Part shown: positions 1 through 6,131 of the stretch, in pieces | How the letters are laid out: every line of letters starts with the position of its first letter | Numbering within the stretch: the stretch's first letter is position 1 | From: XYA12-FULL-58-9 sp001798605 | Lineage (GTDB): Bacteria > Myxococcota > XYA12-FULL-58-9 | Assembly (NCBI GenBank): GCA_036736205.1 | Contig: DAINMX010000316.1 | Span: 1 to 6,131, forward strand | DNA length: 6,131 bases | Direction of reading: 5' to 3' | Made by a program: the position numbers and the translations under genes | Notes under the pieces: model-generated | Database searches by the model: none | Seen by the model: only the letters and a program-made list of their open reading frames with translations | Told to the model about the DNA's origin: nothing

Positions 1-4
1 TTCC

Positions 5-1033
5 ATGACGGCCAATATTGACTGGAGCAAGCTCGGATTCGAGTATTTGCAGACTGCGTGTCACCTGACAGCGGAATATCACGACGGCAAATGGGGTGAG
101 CTCGTGTCTCAAGAACAGCCCATGATGCCGTTGCACATTGCAGCGCAATGTCTTCATTACGGTCAGGCTTGTTTTGAAGGTCTCAAGGCCTTCACTCAAC
201 CTGACGGCTCAGTCGGCATCTTCCGGCCCGAGGAGAACTCACGGCGGATGGCTCGCTCGGCAGAGCGTTTGGTCATGGCACCAGTGCCTGAGCCGATGTT
301 CCTCGAGGCCTGTCGCAAGCTCATCGAGCTCAATCGTGAGTTTGTGCCGCCACGCGGTTACAAAGCCAGCTTCTACATTCGTCCGGTACTGCTCGGTACC
401 ACGCCAGTGATCGGCGTCAAGGGAGCCAAGGATTTTCTCTTTTTGGCCATCGGTATGCCAATGGGGTCGTACTATCGCGAGGGTTTCAAGCCGGTTAAGG
501 CGATGATCCACTGTAAGTACGATCGGGCCGCCCCCTTGGGTGTTGGCAGCGCCAAGGTCGCCGGAAATTACGCCGCAGGGCTTCTCGCCGATGCGCATGC
601 GAAGAAGGCCGGCTTCCCCGTTTCACTCTATCTCGACTCACAACACCATCGGTACGTCGACGAGTTTGCAACTAGCAATTTCATCGCCATCACCCGCGAC
701 GGCAAGTTCGTAACCCCTGACTCCGCCACCATTTTGCCCAGCATCACCAACAAGAGCTTGCAACAGCTTGCGGTCGACATGGGCCTTACGGTTGAGCGCC
801 GCCGGGTGGATGTGGCCGAGCTCTCTGAATTTGCCGAGGTTGGTGCCTGCGGCACTGCGGTGGTGGTCACCCCCGTGGAGTCGATTCGCCACGGCGATCA
901 GGTGTACCAACTCATTGATGAAGGTGCCGATGTGACAAAGGCCGCGCCCATCCTGACTCGATTGCACAATGAGATGCAGGCCATCCAATATGGTGAGATC
1001 CCTGACCGTCACAAGTGGCTGACCGTTGTATAG
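5..1033 (+). CDS. ilvE: Branched-chain amino acid aminotransferase, PLP-dependent class IV
   Basis: Predicted cytoplasmic enzyme that reversibly transfers the amino group between glutamate and the 2-oxo acids of leucine, isoleucine and valine, the last step of their synthesis and first of their breakdown. The 342 residues are a normal length for the larger (human BCAT-like) branch. Family motifs appear in order: FEGLKAF (57-63), FRPEEN followed by R81-M (phosphate-binding region), YIRP (124-127, substrate side), K184 in SAKVAGNY (Schiff-base lysine), Y189 and E220 (pyridine-ring contacts), and CGTAVVVTPV (282-291). The CxxC redox pair of human BCAT, which follows GTA, is replaced here by V286 and T289, so that switch is absent. 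The start is supported by the opening MTANIDWSKLGFEY, which resembles the usual N-terminus of this branch; only four bases precede it, so no ribosome binding site can be judged. Stop is TAG. The family is secure; exact substrate preference is inferred. Confidence 0.95.
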   Translation: MTANIDWSKLGFEYLQTACHLTAEYHDGKWGELVSQEQPMMPLHIAAQCLHYGQACFEGLKAFTQPDGSVGIFRPEENSRRMARSAERLVMAPVPEPMFLEACRKLIELNREFVPPRGYKASFYIRPVLLGTTPVIGVKGAKDFLFLAIGMPMGSYYREGFKPVKAMIHCKYDRAAPLGVGSAKVAGNYAAGLLADAHAKKAGFPVSLYLDSQHHRYVDEFATSNFIAITRDGKFVTPDSATILPSITNKSLQQLAVDMGLTVERRRVDVAELSEFAEVGACGTAVVVTPVESIRHGDQVYQLIDEGADVTKAAPILTRLHNEMQAIQYGEIPDRHKWLTVV

Positions 1034-1123
1034 GGGTGTCGTAATAAGTTTGTCAGCTCGAACCACGGGCCGAAAAGGTTCGCTAACTCGAACCGGTGTG
1101 CGCCCATTTGGGCCAGGGGTGAA
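1034..1123. repeat. Non-coding stretch with a near-direct repeat pair, possible mobile-element edge
   Basis: The 90 bases between the aminotransferase stop and the gap hold no convincing gene. Two 16-base segments, 1049-1064 and 1079-1094, lie 30 bases apart, agree at 12 of 16 positions and both end in ACTCGAACC or GCTCGAACC. Between them, GGTTCG at 1077-1082 is complementary to CGAACC on either side, so a 6-bp hairpin with a 6-base loop can form at 1077-1094. A sequence starting TGTCGTAATAAG lies at 1037, three bases after the stop codon. TGT-led ends with spaced internal repeats are typical of several DDE transposon families, and assembly breaks often fall at such elements. This is only suggestive: no partner end or transposase is visible. 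Confidence 0.35.
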
Positions 1124-1223
1124 NNNNNNNNNNNNNNNNNNNNNNNNNNNNNNNNNNNNNNNNNNNNNNNNNNNNNNNNNNNNNNNNNNNNNNNNNNNNN
1201 NNNNNNNNNNNNNNNNNNNNNNN
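1124..1223. other. Assembly gap (100 Ns)
   Basis: Exactly 100 consecutive Ns. A round number like this is commonly a placeholder for a gap of unknown size, so the true distance between the aminotransferase and the barrel gene is not known. The 5' end of the barrel gene and any promoter for the barrel/protease operon lie inside or beyond it. Other genes could also be hidden here. Confidence 0.98.
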
Positions 1224-1224
1224 G

Positions 1225-2223
1225 CTCGAAGAGATCACGGCGGAGTCCGTTGTTGATGTCAATTCGGAGGCGTCCGGTGCTACTGCCACCACAGCCGAAG
1301 TTGCCAAGGAGGCGACGACGGAGCCGAAGAGTCCCTACCGCGACTCCAAAGTCGAGCTCGGTCTGAGCACCCGCGCCCTTGGTCTGAACAAGGCTGACGA
1401 GTTGATGTACAACCCGTCAACGATCATGGCGCTCCGGCTCAAGCCCCACTGGTGGGTGTCGGATAACATGTACGTCTCAGGGAGGTTTGACACCTTTGCC
1501 GAACTCACTGACGCCGATTGGATGACAGGCACCTTCTACGGCAGCGACATATCCTTGAGCGGTGGTTACAACAGCATTTATGTTATCCCGGTCGTTGACG
1601 TTGAACTGTCGGCCAGCGCGACTCTCACCATTCCGACCAGCACCTTTTCTCGTGCAGAGACGTTGTTGCTTGGCACCGGAGTAGAGGTCGCTGCTTCCCG
1701 AAGCTTCCCTGTGCTCGGCGGGCTGCAGATTGGTTACAGCTTCGAGTTTTCAAAAGCTTGGCATGAGTACACCACCACTGCTGGTGGTGCACGGCTGGAG
1801 GGGCCCTGCGCATTGGGTGTCAACGCTGACCGTTGTGGTTTCGAGGTTGGTAGCGGCGAGCGCAATGTGAGCTGGACGGTCAACAATACTCTCAACGCTT
1901 CGATCACGATCAATGATTGGATCTCGGGGGTGGTCGCCGGTGGTCTTGGTGTCGGTCAGCTTTATGGAGCCGAGGAGTCAGATCCGCGCGAGTCTAATTC
2001 TGTGTCAGATCCGACCCATGCGCGCTACCACGCCCTGACCATGGCCAAGGTCATGTTCTTCTCAAGTAACATCATTTCTGGCTCGTTGGGCCTGGTGTCG
2101 TTCCACACCCAGCAAATGCCAGACAGCAGTCTGCGCTCTCCGTTCCTCAACAGATTCACACGCATCACAGCCGACCTCATAGTCGACCTCGATGACGCCT
2201 TGCATTTGGAGATCTTACAATGA
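1225..2223 (+). CDS. Probable outer-membrane beta-barrel protein, 5'-truncated by assembly gap
   Basis: The frame is open from the first complete codon after the gap to TGA at 2221-2223, giving 332 visible residues. The first roughly 40 are rich in Ala, Thr, Glu and Val (for example SEASGATATTAEVAKEATTE), like a linker behind a signal peptide, so the lost part may be little more than that peptide. The rest alternates polar and hydrophobic residues in repeated strand-like segments (for example SGGYNSIYVIPVVDVELSAS, LGGLQIGYSFEFSKA, ASITINDWISGVVAGGLGVG) separated by polar turns, as in outer-membrane barrels. Only two cysteines are visible (codons 1807 and 1834), nine residues apart in one loop, fitting a disulfide outside the cytoplasm. 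The C-terminus, HLEILQ, lacks the usual terminal Phe/Tyr of barrel proteins. TTG/ATG at 1402/1405 could be mistaken for the start but would discard clearly coding sequence. The gene overlaps the downstream protease gene by four bases. Specific family and cargo are not recognised; the barrel call is from residue pattern alone. Confidence 0.7.
   Translation, partial: LEEITAESVVDVNSEASGATATTAEVAKEATTEPKSPYRDSKVELGLSTRALGLNKADELMYNPSTIMALRLKPHWWVSDNMYVSGRFDTFAELTDADWMTGTFYGSDISLSGGYNSIYVIPVVDVELSASATLTIPTSTFSRAETLLLGTGVEVAASRSFPVLGGLQIGYSFEFSKAWHEYTTTAGGARLEGPCALGVNADRCGFEVGSGERNVSWTVNNTLNASITINDWISGVVAGGLGVGQLYGAEESDPRESNSVSDPTHARYHALTMAKVMFFSSNIISGSLGLVSFHTQQMPDSSLRSPFLNRFTRITADLIVDLDDALHLEILQ
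2208..2212 (+). promoter_or_regulatory. Ribosome binding site of the metalloprotease gene, inside the barrel gene
   Basis: GGAGA lies inside the last codons of the barrel gene, with eight bases between GGAG and the ATG at 2220. The start overlaps the barrel stop as ATGA (2220-2223). Position and overlap support this ATG as the true start and suggest translational coupling, with ribosomes finishing the barrel gene re-initiating on the protease. Confidence 0.75.
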
Positions 2224-5200
2224 CCCAGTTGCCCAAACTATTGACCGTTTTCTTCGGTGTGACTGCGCTGTTGACTGGTTGTGCATCCGAGCGGGATCCG
2301 ATCGATCGCGTACAGCCCAACTACCTCGACAAGGATTATCTCAAGGGCGAGTGGTACTATCAACGCACCGTCGTCGATGTTCCCGGTGCCGATGGCTTCA
2401 CCTTTGTGGGTGCCACCGACTTTGGCGGTCTCAGCCGCCTGCGGTGGGATATTCAAGAAAACTTCCTCTACGGTCGCCGCACCACCGAGCTCATCAAGAA
2501 CGCCGATGGCAAGGTTGAGGAGGGTGAAGGGTACATGGGCGAGGTCATCGCCGCCTTCGCCATTCAGAGCCACTTCGACATCCAGCGGCCCTACAACTCG
2601 GCGACCGGTGAAGAGCTCAACATCCTCGAAGAGAATGCCTACGACCGTCCATGGTATGAGCGTCAATACATCCGCGTCGACTGGTCACAGAACCAGGTGC
2701 ACAACTACCAGCTCGACTGGGAAGCACAGTCGGTTGAATCAGTGCCCTACTACGTCCAAGAGTTCGACCCCATCACCGGTGAGCGACATCCCGACGCGCC
2801 AATGTTCGAGGACGGCTACTTCGATGTCACCAATAAGCTGTTCGCCAAAGCTGGTACCATTGAGTACGACGACTACGGCCAGATCCCGTTGTGCTGGCTC
2901 TACGATTTCCGTGAATGCGGCGCGAGTGAGTACACCATTCGCAACTCCTTTTTGCGCATCGACCCAAATCACCAGTATGAAGCGATGCCTTACAAGGGCA
3001 AGGCCACCGAGGTGTTCGGTTTCTTCGACACCACTCGCATGGTCTTCGATCCGGAAACCGGTATACGCGAGCAAGGCAAGGAGCGGTACCTCAATCGCTA
3101 CAACATTTGGGAAGAGTCTTTCAGAAATAACCAGACCCTTCCTCTGAAGTATCGTCGTGGCAAACCAATCGTCTTCCATGTCAATCGTGACTGGCCGGCC
3201 GACGACGTCGCACTCAACGCCGCGGCAAAGAACGTCGAGACCCAATGGAACAAGGTTTTTGTCGATGTCGTCGAGGCGGCTAACGCGATTCTTCCTTCCG
3301 ACCGTCGCATGTTCGTCCTCTGCCCGAACAATCCCGTAAAGCCCGGTGATCATGCAGCGTGCGGCAAGGCTGGTGACGCACCCCGCATCGGTGACATGCG
3401 CTACTCGTTCTTGGTGTTTGTGCCCAAGTATATGACCTACGGCCTGTTGGGTCTCGGCCCCAACAACAGCGATCCCGAGACTGGCGAGGTCATCAGCGGC
3501 GCTGCCAACGTCTATCAGCACAACAACGGCGCTGCCTACAACGTACTCGAGATGGTGGAGCTACTCGCAGGTATTCGTGGCACCGACGACTTCATCGATG
3601 GTGTCGATCTCTCCCAATGGATCGATGAGGTTCAAAACGGCAACGGTCAAGAGTATTTCGGCCTTGACGACGCCAGCACCATGGTTGACAGGATCGCCAA
3701 TGGTCCTGCGAGTCGCTATTGGGATGGTGAGCGTCGCGCACCAACACCAGAGGACGAAGCATATCAGCGTGAGCATGGTTTCAAGGAGTGGGCACGTCCC
3801 TTCCTCGCCGCCATGCACGACCGTGGTTTGTCCGCGAAGACCGGTGACGCCGATGCCCGTCTTGCGACCTTGCGGGGCACAGAGATTGAATCCATGCTTG
3901 TCAACGACGACATCTACCTCGCCATGGGTTTCCCGCCAGAGGCGCAGCTCTCGGCCTCGAGCATCGAGCAAGCGAGCATCCTGCGCGGCGGTTTCGCCGA
4001 ATTTGCCATGAAGCGCGAGCGCATCTTCGAGGATTTCTCGGCAAAGCGCAATATGTACACCATGGGCATGGCCGATGATGCCTTGATGGGTTTGGCTCGT
4101 CACTATGCAGCGTTGCACTGCGACAATGGTCCAGATACTCCCGATTGTCTTACCTCCGATGAGATTCTCGAGGAGTTGCGCGAAACCATCTACACCGCGG
4201 TTCTGACCCATGAAGCCGGCCACGTTCTTGGCTTGATGCACAACTTCGGCGGCTCAGATGACGCCATCAACTATCACGACGAATACTGGCAGATCCGTGA
4301 CGACGGCAACGTCGGTCCGCGTCTCACTGACCCGATCACTGACGATGAGCGTAACGCCGAGATTTACAACTACGCATACTCATCGATCATGGATTACGCT
4401 GGTCGCTACACCATCGACGGCAAGGGCGTTGGCAAGTACGATCGCGCCGCCATGCTGTTCGGCTACGCTGGCAAGGTCGAGGTGTTCGAGAACCTTCGCG
4501 GCTTGCGGTCCGATTACATCTCGGAGTGGTATAGCTCAGACGGTGACCCCTTGATGTTCTGGACCGTTGGTCCAGAGGCACCGCACTACACCTATTATTA
4601 CGAAATGATGGGCGAGGATCTGTATCAGCAATCGAACCGAACCCTGGTTGATGTCAGCGAGTTTAGTGATGACTTCTCTCGTGCCGGCAATCGCATGCGC
4701 GTCCCGTACGTCTACTGCTCCCACTCTCGTTCCAATCTCGGCGACAGCTGCTTGACCCGAGATTTCGGTGCCGACTCGATGGAGCGGATGCAAAATATCC
4801 TCGACGACCTCAACACGTGGTACATTCTGCGCAGCTTCCCCCGCGGCCAAATCGGTGTCGATAGTTGGGGTTACGTGTCGCGGAATTACAGTCGCGTGTA
4901 CGATCGCCTCAAACAATGGAACGACCTGTACTCTCTATACAAAGACTGGTTGCCGCAATTCTACACACCCGCGGAGCTCGGCAATTTCTTCACCGACCCT
5001 GCCAGCGGTTGGGGTAACAAGACTTGGGCAGTGCAGAATGCCTTCAATCATCTGGTAAAGACCGTGCTCATGCCCGAGCCCGGCGGTCACGACCTGACGA
5101 CCATGGCCGATGGCAGTCAATTGGTGGCACCGTCGCCATACATTGCTGCTGACTACGAGCTCGACATCACCGACGGTCGTTTCTATCAGACCAGCTGGCA

Positions 5201-5939
5201 GAATCCCGCGCTCGAGTGCGGCTACACCTGGTGGGAGTGCCTGCACCACATTGGGTTCTATCTCGACAAGATCATGGCCATCTATGCCTTGAGTGATTCC
5301 TCAACGAACTTCGTCGGTCGCTCGACTCCAGAAGACATTCGCGAGTGGGAGATCAGCTATTACAACACGTTCCCGGATCAGATCGCCAAGATCAACTCCG
5401 CAATCACCAGTCAGAACTGGGCAGGTGTTGGACCGTACCTAAACGCCCAGGGCCATGTAGAGTTCCCCAACTACGCGGGAACTCTCGACACGCCGATGGC
5501 CAATACAGTGAGCCCGCAAGCGACCTTTTCGATTCAACTCTATTGGCAGGTGCTCGGCAAGGCTCGCTTCATTAGCAACTTTGATCCGACCTTTGCCGAG
5601 GACAGCCGTTTGTTCGAGATGGGTTCGGGCTCCGCACCGGATCTCGACACCGCCAATCTCGTGGTCTTTAAGGAGCCGTTTACCGGCATTACCTATGGTG
5701 CGATCAACCACCCTGGTCGCTCGAGCGCCGGTGCAGAAGCCATTCGCCACGCCAATGCCCTCAAGGCCCGCTCAGAGTATTGTGGTATCGACGGCAATCC
5801 CGCCACCGATTGCGTGGTGCCGTCTGGTGGCCATTCCAGGGAAGGTGTTACCGCCCAGCTTCGTTCACACACCCAGCTGCTCAAGGCAATGTTGATCATG
5901 GACAACAGCATGCAGTGGGGCGACGCCTACCAGCCCTGA
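2220..5939 (+). CDS. Large lipoprotein zinc metalloprotease, metzincin type (Met-zincin/DUF4953-like)
   Basis: A 1239-residue predicted zinc endopeptidase anchored in an envelope membrane. The N-terminus has one Lys, a hydrophobic stretch and the lipobox LTGC with Cys21 as lipidation site; Ala at +2 favours outer-membrane sorting by the E. coli rule. Residues 22 to about 310 form a Tyr/Trp/Asp-rich region I do not recognise. From K315 (KPIVFHVNRDWP) the sequence resembles the front of Met-zincin domains, including GLGPNNSDPETGEVI with D418. The catalytic motif HEAGHVLGLMH gives zinc ligands H664, H668 and H674 and catalytic E665. A Met-turn, SSIMDY, has M724, 50 residues after the third His, and KYDRAAMLFGY follows. 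The C-terminal 470 or so residues are aromatic-rich and unassigned. Besides Cys21 there are 12 cysteines in six close pairs, consistent with disulfides in an exported protein. It is translationally coupled to the upstream barrel gene, suggesting joint function at the cell surface. Substrate is unknown. The protease class is strong; the DUF4953 assignment is from remembered motifs. Confidence 0.88.
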   Translation: MTQLPKLLTVFFGVTALLTGCASERDPIDRVQPNYLDKDYLKGEWYYQRTVVDVPGADGFTFVGATDFGGLSRLRWDIQENFLYGRRTTELIKNADGKVEEGEGYMGEVIAAFAIQSHFDIQRPYNSATGEELNILEENAYDRPWYERQYIRVDWSQNQVHNYQLDWEAQSVESVPYYVQEFDPITGERHPDAPMFEDGYFDVTNKLFAKAGTIEYDDYGQIPLCWLYDFRECGASEYTIRNSFLRIDPNHQYEAMPYKGKATEVFGFFDTTRMVFDPETGIREQGKERYLNRYNIWEESFRNNQTLPLKYRRGKPIVFHVNRDWPADDVALNAAAKNVETQWNKVFVDVVEAANAILPSDRRMFVLCPNNPVKPGDHAACGKAGDAPRIGDMRYSFLVFVPKYMTYGLLGLGPNNSDPETGEVISGAANVYQHNNGAAYNVLEMVELLAGIRGTDDFIDGVDLSQWIDEVQNGNGQEYFGLDDASTMVDRIANGPASRYWDGERRAPTPEDEAYQREHGFKEWARPFLAAMHDRGLSAKTGDADARLATLRGTEIESMLVNDDIYLAMGFPPEAQLSASSIEQASILRGGFAEFAMKRERIFEDFSAKRNMYTMGMADDALMGLARHYAALHCDNGPDTPDCLTSDEILEELRETIYTAVLTHEAGHVLGLMHNFGGSDDAINYHDEYWQIRDDGNVGPRLTDPITDDERNAEIYNYAYSSIMDYAGRYTIDGKGVGKYDRAAMLFGYAGKVEVFENLRGLRSDYISEWYSSDGDPLMFWTVGPEAPHYTYYYEMMGEDLYQQSNRTLVDVSEFSDDFSRAGNRMRVPYVYCSHSRSNLGDSCLTRDFGADSMERMQNILDDLNTWYILRSFPRGQIGVDSWGYVSRNYSRVYDRLKQWNDLYSLYKDWLPQFYTPAELGNFFTDPASGWGNKTWAVQNAFNHLVKTVLMPEPGGHDLTTMADGSQLVAPSPYIAADYELDITDGRFYQTSWQNPALECGYTWWECLHHIGFYLDKIMAIYALSDSSTNFVGRSTPEDIREWEISYYNTFPDQIAKINSAITSQNWAGVGPYLNAQGHVEFPNYAGTLDTPMANTVSPQATFSIQLYWQVLGKARFISNFDPTFAEDSRLFEMGSGSAPDLDTANLVVFKEPFTGITYGAINHPGRSSAGAEAIRHANALKARSEYCGIDGNPATDCVVPSGGHSREGVTAQLRSHTQLLKAMLIMDNSMQWGDAYQP

Positions 5940-6000
5940 GTGATGGTGGACCCGAGGCCGCTTTCGTCTTTTATGGGATCCGGACTTTGGGTTGGTCAGA

Positions 6001-6094
6001 ATGACGCAGGCGCGGCGCCGGCGCTCCTACTGGCTCCTACTGGCTCCTACTGGCTCCTACTGGCTCCTACTGGCGGTGCGCCGTGCTGCGTCAT
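6001..6094. repeat. Imperfect inverted repeat enclosing the tandem array
   Basis: The outer arms ATGACGCAG (6001-6009) and CTGCGTCAT (6086-6094) are perfect 9-bp complements. Further in, CGGCGC (6013-6018) pairs with GCGCCG (6078-6083) after a small asymmetric bulge, giving about 15 paired bases around the 10-bp repeats. Two smaller palindromes sit just inside: GCGCCGGCGC (6015-6024) and the hairpin GGCG-GTG-CGCC (6072-6082). The element begins 61 bases after the protease stop. It could fold in RNA and mark the end of the operon, but no T-run follows it, so an intrinsic terminator is not supported. It may instead be a small non-autonomous repeat element. Confidence 0.7.
6023..6072. repeat. 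Five perfect tandem copies of a 10-bp unit
   Basis: The unit GCTCCTACTG is repeated five times with no mismatch and no spacer, followed by two further matching bases. The period is not a multiple of three, and no gene covers it. Read on the minus strand the unit is CAGTAGGAGC, so every copy carries GTAGGAGC, a sequence common at the head of REP-type repeats in gammaproteobacteria. Perfect identity suggests recent expansion by slippage, and copy number may vary between strains. Confidence 0.95.
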
Positions 6095-6131
6095 CGATGA
6101 GTCAGCTCAGTTCAAGTTGAAACCGGTCTAG

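Noticed and set aside
1077..1094. Hairpin GGTTCG-CTAACT-CGAACC as terminator of the aminotransferase gene
   Set aside because: The stem is only 6 bp and no T-run follows it on either strand.
1402..2223. Barrel gene starting at TTG 1402 or ATG 1405
   Set aside because: The same frame is open and protein-like back to the gap, and no good ribosome binding site precedes these codons; the gene is better read as 5'-truncated by the gap.
2281..3147. 288-codon + strand frame inside the protease gene
   Set aside because: Its product is dominated by Ser, Thr, Arg and Pro with no domain-like pattern, as expected of a shifted frame of a GC-rich gene.
2739..4241. Two long minus-strand frames of 260 and 226 codons
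   Set aside because: Both lie wholly antisense to the protease gene, which has clear active-site motifs; the antisense products show no recognisable family.
6023..6072. Short CRISPR-like array
   Set aside because: The repeats are only 10 bp and directly abutting, with no spacers and no cas genes.
1052..6108. GTCAGCTC shared by the non-coding stretches at 1052 and 6101
   Set aside because: An 8-base match between two stretches of 90 and 190 bases is expected by chance fairly often, and the flanks do not extend it.
5940..6131. 63-codon open frame starting GTG-ATG just after the protease stop and ending at the window edge
   Set aside because: It runs through the tandem repeat and inverted repeat, has no ribosome binding site that I can see apart from protease coding sequence, and its product is mostly a translation of the repeats.

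Overview
The window looks like bacterial chromosomal DNA of moderately high GC (high fifties percent by eye, not counted). It was assembled from scaffolded contigs, since a run of exactly 100 Ns sits at 1124-1223. The gene content is a class IV aminotransferase, an outer-membrane-type beta-barrel and a very large lipoprotein metalloprotease, which points to a Gram-negative, double-membraned bacterium. A large metzincin lipoprotein paired with a barrel with an Ala/Thr/Glu-rich N-terminal linker would suit a myxobacteria/Bradymonadales-like lineage. GTAGGAGC-type repeats are better known in gammaproteobacteria. I cannot settle the taxonomy from this sequence.

Layout: (1) 5-1033, + strand, a complete branched-chain amino acid aminotransferase (ilvE type). 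(2) 1034-1123, a short non-coding stretch with near-direct repeats and a TGT-led sequence that could be the edge of a mobile element. (3) 1124-1223, the assembly gap. (4) 1225-2223, + strand, a beta-barrel-like protein whose start, presumably the signal peptide, is lost in the gap. (5) 2220-5939, + strand, a 1239-residue metzincin-type zinc metalloprotease with a lipoprotein signal. Its ATG overlaps the stop of the barrel gene (ATGA), and a good ribosome binding site lies inside the barrel gene. (6) 5940-6131, non-coding, with five perfect 10-bp tandem repeats enclosed by an imperfect inverted repeat.

The barrel and protease genes are almost certainly one translationally coupled operon. Both products appear to be exported: the protease has a lipobox cysteine, and every other cysteine in both visible proteins has a partner 7-13 residues away. 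A plausible but unproven reading is a surface module in which a lipid-anchored protease works with, or is displayed by, an outer-membrane barrel. The aminotransferase is a housekeeping gene with no evident link to this pair, and the gap prevents any operon claim across it.

The most interesting items are the barrel/metzincin pair, the regular cysteine pairing in the protease, and the inverted-repeat-bounded tandem array at the right end.
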